This document shows, piece by piece, positions 12,127 to 23,700 of a stretch of DNA of 64,000 nt (its first letter is position 1; each line of letters opens with the position of its first letter). The DNA comes from Emydura subglobosa (Eukaryota > Chordata > Testudines > Chelidae), in contig ML679963.1 in NCBI GenBank assembly GCA_007922225.1, positions 7,659,984 through 7,723,983 of the forward strand, read 5' to 3'. The notes below the pieces were generated by a model. It was not told the DNA's origin, did not search any database, and worked only from the letters and a program-made list of their open reading frames with translations. The position numbers were made by a program, and so were the translations under genes.

Positions 12127-12972
12127 TATAAGTCTGCTTAGAAAAATCTCGCACATTGCCTCTTCATGGGGATGTTGGTTGGGGGCATAATTTATAAAGG
12201 GAAGCATCAAAGCATAAACCTCCCAGCCTGTGGGAAGAACTTAGCGGAGTGTAAATTTATGAATGACACTGAACACAAGCACAGGGAAATGCCCCTTTCT
12301 ACTGATGACAGGAGTTACTGCTGCAATAGATACCAGGCCTTATTCCATCTAATAATAGTAATTGGTGGTTGTATTCCCACAAGCAGAAATATAAAAAAAA
12401 GAAAGGGGAAGAAGGAAACAGAAGCCTATAATGTGCAGAATCACAAAAATGATTAATGACTGAAATAGGTTCATGACATTGACACAGCTGACATGCAAGT
12501 TAGCTGCACCCCAGCGGAAATAATCTAGGCATATTCTTTTGCTGATTATTAAGCAAACATGCAAATTTTCTGTGGTACATGTAAGAACACCGTCTTAGGA
12601 TACATAGATGTCATCAATGCCCAGACACCACAGTGATCGGGCTTTAAAAATGCATAGACAAAGTCTTGCCTGGAAGTGTGCACGCATTTTGGATGCTAAA
12701 CGGATCTTAGTTTGCTTATGGCCCATATTTTCGTAAGAGCTCAACTCCCTAATTGAAGTGGCCAGGCTTTTACTGGTAATGGTGGGAGCTGCTGAGCGCC
12801 AAGCACTTTTGAAAATCTTCCCATTTTGTTTAGGTGTCTGAATGGGAGCTGTTGCTGTGGAGATCTTTGCAAAAATCTGGCACTAGAAATGTTCCAAGGT
12901 TCATGTCCAAAATGGCAGCTATATAAAAATACACTGAAGCAAACAGGAAAGTTTTGGGAGTGCACTTAAGCT
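12127..12972. other. Intron DNA with decayed palindromic-family fragments
   Basis: At about 12720-12850 the text (GAGCTCAACTCCCTAATTGA, CAAGCACTTTTGAAAATC) resembles old members of the palindromic repeat family. Nothing coding is recognised. Confidence 0.45.
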
Positions 12973-13092
12973 CTGATCCCACAAACACTTATGCATGTGC
13001 TTAACTTTCCTATTGTAAAGAGCCCCCTTGAAATCAATGGAACTGCTTATGGGAGTAAAGTTAAGCACATGCTTAAGTGTTTGCAGGATCAG
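12973..13092. repeat. Self-complementary palindromic repeat (MITE-like)
   Basis: CTGATCCCACAAACACTT with ATGCATGTGCTTAACTTT (12973-13008) pairs with AAAGTTAAGCACATGC and TTAAGTGTTTGCAGGATCAG (13056-13092), nearly perfectly over 36 bp. The centre contains CCCTTGAAATCAATGG. It is the clearest copy of the family in the window. Confidence 0.85.
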
Positions 13093-15669
13093 GGCCTGAA
13101 AAGCAGAAGAGATTAATTTTCAAATGAACTGGCACAAGTGGAAAATGGAGCTGTGACTTATCCACAGAGAAAGTAAAGCAGGCACAAATAGATCCGCCCC
13201 CATGAGGGGCTGAGAAAGAGTGAGGCTTGGGGTTCTGTCGCCCATTCATTCTCTGGTGACTTTGCTCAGACTGACAACAAAAGGAAGCCAATTAGTGCCA
13301 GTTGTGCTGCATTCTGCATTTTTCATTGTAAAAGCATCTGAGGGGATTGGACACAATTGCAAAAACATTTTTCTTGTAATGAATCGGGCCCATACACTGT
13401 AAGATGAGATTTATCGTACTCCATTGCTCCTGAATACAATTCACTACCATTGCTGTATGAAAGTGACAAGCCCAAGATGCCCTGTTCAACAAGTCTCTTT
13501 AGATGGAAATGACTGCAAATAAAACATCATTCCATAGAACACATTTCACTACAAATGTAAACAGCCTGTCATTTAAGAAGTTTGACAATCTCTTTCTTCC
13601 TCCTTGTGTGAGAGGTTGGTGAGTTTCGTTTGTATGTTTTGGGGCAGGCATACAATTTTGAGACTTGAAAGGCATTTCCAAACTCCATACTGCTCTTTAA
13701 ACTTGCCAGGAAGGGTGGCGTTAATTTAGGGTTAGATTTAGTTTCGTACTGCAAGTTCAAATAAAAAATAAAATTAAAAAACAAAAACAAACACGCTAAA
13801 AAAAATCCCAAATGATTTCAGGCACAGAATTGATCGATGCTCAGTTCAGTTGTAAAGGGGAATCAAAAGCACTCTGATTAAAAAAAATAAGAAGAATGGA
13901 AGCAACGTTAATCTAGCCAAACCCGCCGCCTTGCTAAGGGGCAACTCACCAGGTCTGTTTGTACTTAAAACAAAACCTGACAGGCGAAACATGAGGAAGA
14001 GACAGTGACAATTAAGTCCATTTTCCTCAGTTAATATATTAAATCAATTTTTCTTCTCTTTAAAGAAAGAGGAGAGGGAGAAAGAAAGAGAAGGAAAAAA
14101 TATGGCCACAGCAGCCTGGCAAGTCACCCCTTAGGCTTTCTCCACATGCCACAAAATAAAACTGGTACGGACGATCCTTTGTAGCCCCGCGAGCAGTGCC
14201 AGTTTGCATGGAACGGAGTTCTCCTGACATCTGACTTTGGACTTCAGAGAATGAGGCTCTCCCTCAATGCATATTTGGGTGTTAGTGCTCAGTAGCCCCC
14301 CCCCCCCTTTTTTTATTTAGTTTTTTCACAAGAGCCTAGCTCGCCAGCGTAGAAGTTCCATTAGGTCACTGAAAACCTCTACTCCAGGATCAAATCGTGA
14401 GTAAGCTGGAAACAGTGATGGGCCACATTCTTTGCTGTGTGTCTTATATGCACAATGCTGAGCAAAACTGCACTGAAGTGCGTGGGGAGCTGAATGCTAG
14501 GTAGCAAGACCGTCTTCTGAAAACCCACTCCCTCCCTAGATGTCCCTTCATCGTTAGCAAGAACAAATGGTAAGATGAATGCGCAGGATGATACAGAAAC
14601 GTGAATGTACGTGTAAGAGCAAGTAAATCTACTGAGAAGGCATTGCTATACCCTTTGTTCTTGCTAAGGGCTTATTGTTTTCAGTCATCACTGTACAACC
14701 AAGACACAGGATAGCATGCAGACACAGAACGGTGTGCTGCTCAGTTAACAGCCCACTCATGACTGTACTGAACATTTAATTACTTAAGCAAAGTGCTAAT
14801 TCACATGTTTCCCTACATTGAAATCCTAGGGTAATAATTGTAATTGGTAACCATTTATTTATTTCCCTTAAGGGGAAAAAATAAGCGTTTGGAGGGACAG
14901 AGAAAAGCTTTAACATTTTTCATGACGCTTGGGTCGCAGTTTGCAGTAGGTAACAATAGTACATGTGCTTTTAGCAGGGCCACTTGGATTTGACTCCAGG
15001 TAACGTTTATTGGGTGCCTGTACTTCAGGCCGCATTTACAACTGTACAATCCCAACTAGCATTCAAAGGAAAGCAGCTTTGGAGTGCACACTGGAACGTT
15101 CCAGGATCTCTTCTAATATACTATAGAAGATGAGATGCTTTTGTCTCCAGATGAACAGAAGCTCTGTTCTAGTAAACTACCATCCTGGTAACCAGCTAAT
15201 TCTAGGGGAAAGAATACTAGTTTGTTGGGAGGTGGGGCCAAGCAAGGTATTTTTAAAAACAAATCCATAGGACAACTTGCCATGATGTCTCAGTGGGGGC
15301 AACAGAAGGAGACTGCAATAGTTCAAGGCACAAAGCTGGGTGGTATGATTTGATCTCACAGCCAGCCACTGGAGCATTACTGAAGAGAGCAAATGCTGCA
15401 TTGTTAACCCAGTGCAAACTTCACATGAGAAATGAAAACTTTTCTTTGTCCTTTATGATCTTTTAATTTAAAACAAAGAAATGAACAATACCAAAAAACC
15501 CCACTACCCTGGGTTTGACAGTTCTTATGTAAACCACCTGTAAGGTGCTCCAGGCCTCATGGCCTCTGCTTGTAGTGTGTTTTTTTTTCAGGTCCCCAGG
15601 ATAAGTGTGAGGAAAATCAAAGTAATGATGGACAGCTGCAGCCACATAGAATACCGACAGAGCTTTTAC
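13093..15669. other. Intron DNA downstream of the 15.7-kb MSI2 exon
   Basis: AT-rich unique-looking intron. It has a C/T tract at about 14298-14318 (13 Cs then Ts) and a purine-rich run at 14066-14100. I looked for the next MSI2 C-terminal exon on the minus strand and did not find it, so the intron is longer than 15.6 kb. Confidence 0.55.
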
Positions 15670-15789
15670 CTTCCCCTGCATTCTGCGGGTATGCCATGTA
15701 GCCGCCTCTTCCACAGGCCCCCCTACCTGATCCTCTTGCTGCTGCCACCGCTGCTGCCGCTACTGGTCCATAGGCTGCTGCTGGAAAAC
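15670..15789 (-). CDS. MSI2: MSI2 coding exon, long form (Ala-rich plus RG-rich segment)
   Basis: A minus-strand exon of 120 nt when the distal donor (GGGGAAG|GTAAAAG) is used. The acceptor is a strong polypyrimidine tract ending GTGGCTAG. The first bases GT complete the Gly opened by the 43.6-kb exon. The peptide begins FPAAAYGPVAAAAVAAARGS, the diagnostic Musashi-2 Ala-rich stretch. The long form adds GRGACGRGGYMAYPQNAGE. A matching RG-rich insert exists in some MSI2 isoforms; human, as I recall, has RGARGRGGYMAYPQNTGP. The Cys codon TGT sits where I recall Arg (CGT), consistent with a CpG-to-TpG change. The exon leaves one base for the next, whose location is left of this window. If the donor is ignored, the frame runs on for 17 codons to a stop at about 15617. 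Confidence 0.94.
15727..15789 (-). CDS. MSI2: MSI2 coding exon, short form (proximal alternative 5' splice site)
   Basis: The same exon ended at a proximal donor, GGATCAG|GTAGGG, giving 63 nt. The 57 nt between the two donors is exactly 19 codons, and both leave the same phase, so either product continues in frame. The short form ends ARGS plus one base, which fits the known MSI2 isoform that continues ARGSVLNSYS in the next exon. Use of this donor is inferred from the sequence and recalled isoforms; no transcript data are available here. Confidence 0.85.
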
Positions 15790-17247
15790 CTAGCCACGGA
15801 AAGAAGGAGAAGGGTAAAGGGAAAAATCTAATAAACAGCAAGTGTAACAAAAAAAGGACAAAATACTGTATCACTTTTGGGGGGGCAACTATGGTCATAT
15901 TTTCAAAAGGGCTTAGTGATTTGGGGGCCTGACTTGAGGGACCTTAAAAGAGCCTGATTTACTGACAGTGAAGAGCCTCTGAAAATCAGGTGCCTTTATG
16001 GGGTGCCTAGTTGGACATGCAAAATTGAAGCACCTATGGCCTTCTTTTGAAAATCCTGCCCTAAATCTTTTGCAATGAATTTCAATGGCTGCATGCTCTG
16101 ATGATGCCTTTTTATCCTGTGCATAGGTCTGCTGAGCCATTGCGAGTTTTAAAGGCAAGACACTGGGGTGAATTAATTCACAGAACCAGCCTGTAGGACG
16201 TGGTTTATAACTTCTTGGTTTCAAACTGTTAGGGCTCAGATCAGTTTTGATTGTTGATTTTATTCTTGCGTATTTGCAAGAGGAAAGTAATATGCTGATT
16301 TATAGACAAGGTAGTAATCAAAAATACAAGAGGGTCCTGGTTTCAAGGTCACAAGTTTGCTGGGGTAAAGTAAAAAAAAAAAATTCACTGGGATGTAATT
16401 TAAAAAAAAAAAAAAAAAAAAGCTTTCAAAAGCAAAACAGCAGCATAGAGAGGAATTTTAGGTACCGTACCCTGATGCAGGCAGACTGTGATACTGCAGA
16501 AAATGAGCTGCCACTAGCAAGATTTTACTTCCTTGTTTAATTAATTTTAAAAAAATCTGCCAGAGACAGTGGATTTATTTTGTTTTAGGTGAGTAAAGAT
16601 AGGGAAAGACACAAGATACCCTTGCTGCAAAGACAGCAAGAGGCTCTGAAGGATTCCTGGTCTCTGCAGAATTCCAGCTGCCCATGGGAGTTTTGATGAG
16701 CCAAGGCAGGGTAAATATGTTGGGGAACATAGCTTCTGTGCCACACTTAAGAGACCACAGGAAAAACAACTTAGACTTTCAAGAAAAAATTGGGATAGCA
16801 GAAGAGAGCAAAATTAGAGAGAGAGAGAGAGAGAGCCAGAGAGAGAGAGAGAGAGAGAAATCCAGATAAATCAGCAAACTAGAAGCCCACTAACTAACTC
16901 TAGTACTATCATCCCAGTTACATGTAACCAGGGAAAAAACTGAACGAAGAACAGCTAGGCTAGAGTGTCTCTAAGCTACTTTAAAACATCAATTTAAAAA
17001 AAAAAGACATACTTGCATTTAAATACGGTAATAGAGCTGTTGGGGGGGGAAAAAGTCTATGTAAATATATGCACAGCTACCTCAGGCTATTGAGCCTGTT
17101 CCCAACATACAAAACACGAACACACACACAGCAAAACAAGCTATTATGCAACACTGACACGAGTCTGTTTGCTCTTCTTATGATACTGAATTGTTACAAA
17201 CACTGAAGAGTGAGACACCCAGGGGGATTTATTTGGGGTGATAGGGA
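15790..17247. other. MSI2 intron upstream of the 15.7-kb exon: branch/acceptor region and simple repeats
   Basis: The first 60 bases on the minus strand form the acceptor's pyrimidine tract. A decayed palindromic-family fragment lies at 15905-16075 (CTGAAAATCAGGTGCC, TTTTGAAAATCCTGCC). Poly-A runs follow at 16372-16383 and 16402-16421, then the GA repeat at 16816. Confidence 0.6.
16816..16859. repeat. (GA)n microsatellite, interrupted
   Basis: Two GA runs broken by one GCCA. Confidence 0.95.
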
Positions 17248-17512
17248 CAAGAGCCTAAGTCCACACTCCTCTAACTCACATTGACATACCTATGTGGCGC
17301 AGGGATGTGAAAAATTCACACCCCCTTGAGCGCCACAGTTATAGTGACCTGACCCCGCGTAGATGCAGCTAGGTCAACAAAAGAATGCTTCCGTCAACCT
17401 GGTGACTGCTGCTCAGGGAGGTGGATTAACTATATAGATAGAAAATCCCTATACAATGCCATCGCTTTATTACGGTAGCACCCGTAGTGTAAGTGGGCCC
17501 CCAGGTCTAGGT
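17248..17512 (+). mobile_element. Non-autonomous DNA element (MITE), family with CAGGGGTGTGAA core
   Basis: Contains CTATGTGGCGCAGGGATGTG and TTCACACCCCCTTGAGCG, then a GATGCAGCTAGGTCAACAAA segment and an end with GTAGTGTAAGTGGGCCCCC. It aligns by eye, in the same order, with the better-kept copy at 45325-45595. Ends are related to AGGGCTTGTCTACACT-type termini common in turtle genomes. No coding frame. Confidence 0.65.
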
Positions 17513-18599
17513 GAAAGCCTCAGTAGTCTACCAGTACAGTCCTTTCCTCTGAGCCAGAGCTCACTGTGACAAAATGGAATTCACAATCCCGGGGGAAACT
17601 GCCAGCAGGTCAGAGGCAAGCCTCTGGAACTGTATTCTTTTCCCCTCAGAAACAAGCCCAAACCAAAACCCTGATCCAGATTTGGACCAATCAGTCCATT
17701 AGCTACATTCACCAGTGCCCGATGGAACACACAGGGCCAGCTTTAAAAAGTTGCAGGAGAAGGTGTCCCCATTCTCTCTAATAAATCCCCTTCTCCGTTC
17801 TTTGTCTAAGATGCTGCACAGCCAACCGGCATTCCCAGAGAGCAGCTTCCTTCACATTCTCACATCACATTCAGGACAGCTCCATACAGAATGTGAAAAG
17901 TCAACTGCAGGCTTTGTGGACTCCCTAACCTACCCCTAAGGTTCAGATGAGACTTGGATTTTCCATATTCTAATATGCCCCTGCCTCCTTCCAATGTGTC
18001 CTCCAGACAGCCAAACCTCCCCCAAAGACAGTATAAGAAACAGAGCCGGAAAGCATATTTCTCTTGCTCAATTGTCAGGGACTCCCAGTATTTACTTTAA
18101 ATGAAGGGCAAAAAAACCATTATCATGCAAAAGAAGAATGAAATAATGCAGGTGGAGAAGAAACCAATAGAAAGACCCTGAACAAATCATACATTATTCT
18201 ACTCCAGAGTGCACTTTGGACAGGTGGGTGAAAAATTAGCCCAGAAAAAGGAACCTGCTATCCCAAATCTCAGATAAAAGCATCTGCATGACTCTGAGTT
18301 CCCAACAGCCAAAGCATCATCTGATCGACTCAAGCGGTGTTAGGGAAATTCTGCCACTCTGCGTGGAAGGGAGAATTTGGGGCTGTTGGCAATGAGTGGG
18401 AGTGGGGATGTGTTGGGAGGAGAAGGAAACGCTGATTAATAATCAGGATTTAGAAAGCATGGTTACTGATCCTGACTCAGACAGAGTAGCTCCCTCAGCC
18501 CACAAACCTCAAATCAATTCCGCCTACTGAAAATAGATTTGCCAGGCTTCACATTAGCTCACTGAAATGGTTAATGCTTGCACACTGCTTTGAAGCGGT
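17513..18599. other. Intron DNA without recognised features
   Basis: Moderate GC. The frames at 17566-17939 overlap in two phases and have no recognisable domain. Confidence 0.45.
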
Positions 18600-18805
18600 A
18601 ATAATAATTATAGTTAGTTGCATAATATTTTTCATCCTTAGCTCTCAAAGTGAGCTTTACAAAGGTGGCTAAATAGCACTACTGCTGTTTTACAGACGGG
18701 GTAATCTGAGGTACGGAGAAGCTAAGTGACTTGCCAAAGGCCACACAGAATCAGTGGCAGAGCTGGGAATAGACCCAGTTCTCCTGGCTCCCAGCCCTAT
18801 CAATA
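18600..18805 (-). repeat. MIR SINE
   Basis: ACAGACGGGGTAATCTGAGG, GAAGCTAAGTGACTTGCC, CACACAGAATCAGTGG and CAGAGCTGGGAATAGACCCA, in reverse-MIR order. This is one of the best-preserved MIR cores here. Confidence 0.93.
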
Positions 18806-20150
18806 AAGCATTGCAAGTCCCTCTGTACAGCATTATGTAAGTGCCACGTAAGTCCCCTGACTGTTAGCGGCTGTGCTTTATAAACCTCTAAAGTGACCAC
18901 TCCTGATTAAGTCATTAGAGATCATTTACATTGACAGAATTAGCATCACGCCCACCCATGTATCAGAAGATATTTCTCTTGCCCTTACATTCACTGTGAC
19001 CTAGTCCCTAGTACGGTATCACACCTGGGAGGTGCTCCGATCCCCAGCCCCATCCTACTGAGCTACTGCTCACTGCTGTGACCTGTTGGTGGAGCGGCAG
19101 GCGTATGCAACAACCCTGCCTTGCCAGCCCCATCGTCACACATCCCAGCGACACTGGTTTTTCCACAAATCAGACAAATATTTTGGCAAAGACGTTTCTC
19201 TGCATTATAGCAGATTAGTAACTTCCCCGACTCCTGGGGCTTAAAACAGCATGGGCCACAGTGTCCCCAAGGGATATGCCATTCTTTATGTCCTAAGTGC
19301 TGTTCCTTGTGGTGGGCTAGAATTTGGCTATGGAGGGAGACTGCCTATTTCTCTGCCCCCTGTTATGATCCCTGAGGATGTGGACACTGACAGAGCCCTG
19401 GGAAAAACTGCCAGGGGCCAGAAGCAGGAAGCTCTCAGTGGAAAGCACTGGGGTATAGAACTCCTCGCCAGCGGAGATCAGGAGTTGTCCTACATGCCTG
19501 TAGCATGAAGTGGAAGCTTCCACAGGTGAATCACTGGGAACGGGCCTCATCACCTTTTCCTGGAGATAAACAGGAGGGTGTTTGGGAGTGCGGGCGCTCC
19601 ATGGGATGACTGAGGCCTGGGCAAGGGTGTCATGGGGGGGAAGCGGGGGAGGAAGGGTCACAAGTGCCTGTGAGCAAGGAGACCTCGGAGCTCACATTGG
19701 GCCCTTCACCTTTGACCCTGTTCCCTTCTTCACTTGGATCCAGACTGGGGGGGCAGCAAGTGCAGAGACAGAGGGGCTTCCTGGCTGCCTGCTCAGCAGA
19801 TGCCATGGCAGGAACCGCAGGCTGTTCCCACAGCCCAACAGTACATCCAACATCTCAGCTGGACTGTGGGAATGCGTGAGTTTGGCAGCCTTAGGAACCT
19901 GAGACCTGCAGCCACTGGGGGGAGAGGGGATCGGGGACAGCACAGAGAGATGAAAGAGAACAAGGCAACGGCAGGAAAAGCTGGGGGAGGGAGGAACCCT
20001 GTGACCCACGCTTGGAATGGCTCCAAAGTCTGTGAGGCAAAAGCCACAGGCACACACGCTGAGCTGAAGGGGGCTGAGGAGTCCATCGAGAGCCAGCCAG
20101 CATCTGACAAGTTAAAAAGGCCAGCCACATCCAGCAAGGGGCCCTGAACC
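18806..20150. other. GC-richer unassigned block, possibly an old mobile element
   Basis: Distinctly GC-richer than its flanks, especially 19530-20140, with overlapping frames of 106-137 codons on both strands (for example 19734-20147 plus and 19891-20292 minus). Frames on both strands at once reflect base composition, not a gene. No recognised domain, LTR or inverted termini were seen. It may be an unidentified insertion. Confidence 0.35.
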
Positions 20151-22199
20151 TTAACTCTTTGAAGTCAACGGGAGTCTTTCCACCGACTTCAGTGGACTTT
20201 GGATTAGATCCTTCAGTGCGTCTGACTCGGAGCAGGGGAAGCAATGCCAGCCCTTCTTCCTCCGAGGAGCCTCCGTTATCTAGAGCCATCACTGTGCCAA
20301 ACGAAAAATCAAAAGGAAGGAGGGAGAGCTCAATCTATTCGTCATATTTGTCTAAAGCACTCCCATCCCTGCAGAAATGATCCCAGTCCGTCTTTGTGTA
20401 TCCTTCGCTTATAATTGCCTAGAGAAAACAAGATGCCTGAGCTGTGCAAAAGGACTAAAGTGGATTTAGGCATTCCAATTAGCAGATATTTTACAATAAA
20501 TGTTTTGAAATGGGCTCAAATGCTGTCCAAGAAAGCCCTGAGGATTCAGATCAATTTCATGCTGTCTTATTACTCAGAAAGAGCCAACATGAATATTTGC
20601 AGTTCAATTTTTCACAGATAAATTTTTCTGCTTCCTGCATCAATAGTTTTGCTTTAAATACTGTAACAGCCTCATGTGGGAGGAGGAGGACACATCTGGT
20701 TTTGACGACGATGCCCTAAGGTCACAATTTAGTGAGTGGCTGTCTACAGGCAAGTGTTTTCTCCAACACACAAATAAGTTGGGGGAGGAATCAAGTGGGT
20801 GGCACATAACCAAAGCAGGGGAAACTGGATTTAAAGAGCCAGTGCAAAGCCCTGGCATGAAGCATGGAATTAGCCTCTCTGACTTTCTCAAACAGACATA
20901 AACTTGATGAGGTTGGATTTCGCTGGGATTTATAGGAACTTCAGGAGAAGAGATGGAAAGAGCAATGCAAGTCCTGATACGCCATGTTAAGGGTTACGTG
21001 GTGCCCTGGCTCTCTGCAATGGGGAGGATTTCATCCATCATGTGTGTTTTGCTCCACTATGCTCCTGACGGCAACAAATTGATCTTCACATATTTAGAGG
21101 AAGGAGTGACTTTGTCCCTTTTCCCCAGCCCTCCCCAACAATAAATGAATCAAGACTTTAGCTGCAACCAAACCCAGAAAGGGAAGATATAATCTGGCCC
21201 TTGATCATATGGCAATTTGGGTGAACCAGAATTCCGCACTTCCACCCATGATAAACGGGGAATAAAATATTCCCCTATAATTCCAGTGCACCTCCCCACC
21301 CCCCACTCACACAGTCCCAAGCTGTTGGCGGCTGGCTGTGCTGACCAACTCAACATCCTATTTATACTGCACTACCCTTTTCCTGGAGAAGCTCCTAGGA
21401 ATAGACTATTAAAACTGGTGGCAAGAGCAGAATGAGACTGGATGTAAAGGGGGTGTGGAGCGCATAGAACACCAGGAACCTCACACTCAGTCTTAGAATA
21501 GACAACTGGCAAACTATTCTGTATGAGTTAAACACAAACTCTGTGTGATTTGCTAAGCATGGGAGGTTTCAGTTTGGAATGTCAACTGAAAATCCTCTAA
21601 CTGGGCCTTTGTTTTTTTTCTAAATCTGTCTGCAAAACCATAAACTCCTCAGTCCCAATTGTCACTTACACCATCTTACAGCTGATTCTGCTTGCATCAT
21701 GGGGCCTTGAAATGAGTGTCAGTTACGTTTACACCCACTTTAAGTCCTTAGTTTAAATGAGAATCAGGCTCCTTATATTTCTGTATCTAGGAGCACGACC
21801 TCTTCTTAGGATATCGAGTCCTGTTTTTTTCTACACCGCATCGGGCCTCTCTCTCTGTAAGCCATGACAGATTTGAGGAGGAGGAGGATAGCAAAGGTTT
21901 CAGGATGTCTTTGTTGGAATGTGGGGGTGAGAAATGGCGAGCGTTTGGGCAAAATGGTGGAAGGGGAGATCTACCCTGCTGATGCATGTACAAAGCAGCT
22001 GTATCAACTAATCTATTCAGTTAGTTGCCAAATTGCAGATGCAGCAGCCCCATCTCCTCCCAGATCCCAGAATCAGTCTTGCTACTATTGAAGGGCTACA
22101 GTACAGAGAATGAAAGAGCAGGACGGGCTTTCGAATGGGCACAGAGACCTAGAGGGCTCAACCAAACAGAAAAATCTATTTGACATTTTAAGTAGAAAT
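20151..22199. other. Intron DNA, few features
   Basis: A decayed palindromic-core fragment is at 20155-20215 (TTTGAAGTCAACGGGAGTC, GACTTCAGTGGACTTTGG). The rest shows no coding or repeat signal that I can name. Confidence 0.45.
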
Positions 22200-22410
22200 A
22201 GAGACTATTACACAGAGGCAGTAGTGTGGAAAAAGCACTGGACCCAATGGTTCTATTTCCTGCCTCTGCCACTAACCTCACGTGACCTTGAACAAGTCAC
22301 TTCACCTCTCATGCCTCACTTTCCTCCTTTGTAAAATACTAACCCCTTGCCTTGTAACGAGCTTGGGAATCTACAGATGAAAAGTACTACAATAGTCTAG
22401 TATACATGCA
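22200..22410 (+). repeat. MIR SINE
   Basis: AGGCAGTAGTGTGGAAAAAG, CACTGGACCCAATGG, CCTGCCTCTGCCACTAACC, GACCTTGAACAAGTCACTTC, GCCTCACTTTCCTCC and a degraded tail. The full MIR order is in plus orientation. Confidence 0.93.
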
Positions 22411-22929
22411 CTTTACTCACATCATGGATTTTCACTGCGTCCCCCTCCAGCCCTGTGCAGGCACGGTCATTGGGCTCAGTTCCCAATATTCACGCTGCAC
22501 ACACTGGCCACCTGAAAGTCTTACAGCAGCTTTCAGCTCCATTGCACTGTAGTCATCATCGCATGCTAACAGAATGTGAAGGGTGACCTAAGCAGACAGT
22601 AAAGATCAGAGCTCCTCCTCCCTTCTGTCCCTTTTCGAATGCCTTCCAAAGGCCCCAAAGTGGGCAGCCTAGTAGTCAGTGACAGGAATAACTACACGTT
22701 GAGAAAATACTAATACACTGGAAAAATGCATTTCAGCTCCTTCAGAGAGAGTTGCACTGACTTAGATAATGCAAGAGACTGACTAAGCTTGGACAAGGCA
22801 GGGGGAATTGCTACAGAACTATTTCAGAGGAGACCATTGTAAGTAAACACTGCCGGACTCCACTGCAAAGCAGAAACAAACCACAGAATAAAATAAGGCA
22901 ACTGTATGCAGAGGCTCCCTAGGAGAAAT
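22411..22929. other. Intron DNA without recognised features
   Basis: No coding, RNA or repeat signal recognised. Confidence 0.45.
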
Positions 22930-23700
22930 GAGATGGTGGGGATGCAGATGCTGCATATTATTTAAGAAACCCTCAACATTCACCGTGTGCCAGGCTAAGG
23001 CAAATAAAAGCTTGGGGGATTCATTCCCTCCCACCTACCCCAGTCGAGTCAGAAAGAATGGGAGGGTGGTTATACCCTGCCTGGACCGGCTTGTGAGCCC
23101 TATCCCCAGGCACGGACCCCCCCCTGACATAAGCTACAGACTACACCTGTCTGTACCTGCACAGAAAACTTCCTTCCAGGCTGAAGTGCAAGAGAAATTC
23201 ATGGTAGGGGAAGTGCCACACCCAGCTTTCATTAGCAAAGAGAGATGCAGCAGGCTCGCAGAGGGGTAAGAGAGTGATCTTTATTGAGCATGCATTGAAG
23301 GCCAATGTTATACACTGAAAAGCCTTGTGTTTACTTGGTAGCAGCCTGTTCCCTGAGCTTGTATCCCTGAGCCCCTGGTGTCACACCTAAGTAGGTTCCA
23401 CCTGAATCCTGACCCTCGCATCATAATACAGCCTGCTTATGTCAGATTCCCAGGCAGGCGTATTTCTGGACTGAGCCCAGGCTTCTGAAAACAACCAAAG
23501 CTTGGCACGCTCTGCACAAAGCAGGCAAGTCTGAGAACGAGGGAGTGCAAGCACAACAGAGCAGGAACAAACTATTCTCAAGACCCAGACCACGTACTCA
23601 GCACTAAGACCAGCAGACTCATTAGTGAGCCAGAACCTATTTCATTCATCGTTACATTACTTACAACCCAGTTAGAGCCATGCTAGACGTCAGGGCCCTC
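22930..23700 (-). mobile_element. Possible LTR-retroelement remnant (tentative)
   Basis: On the minus strand, CTCAATAAAGATCACTCTC followed by a pyrimidine-rich segment resembles the poly(A) signal and R/U5 part of a retroelement LTR. Composition differs from the AT-rich flanks. I could not find convincing TG...CA ends, a target duplication or coding remnants, so this may only be unrelated unique DNA. Confidence 0.25.

Noticed and set aside
1..15669. The next MSI2 C-terminal exons
   Set aside because: I looked on the minus strand for the PGGFPGANSPGP and SGVGNYISA segments and saw no match, so they must lie outside the window.
15559..15831. Plus-strand 90-codon frame with Leu-rich run
   Set aside because: It is the antisense shadow of the MSI2 Ala-rich exon.
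19734..20292. Overlapping frames of 137, 114 and 133 codons on both strands
   Set aside because: They cover the same GC-rich bases in several frames, have no domain, no splice context and no repeated hydrophobic or catalytic pattern.
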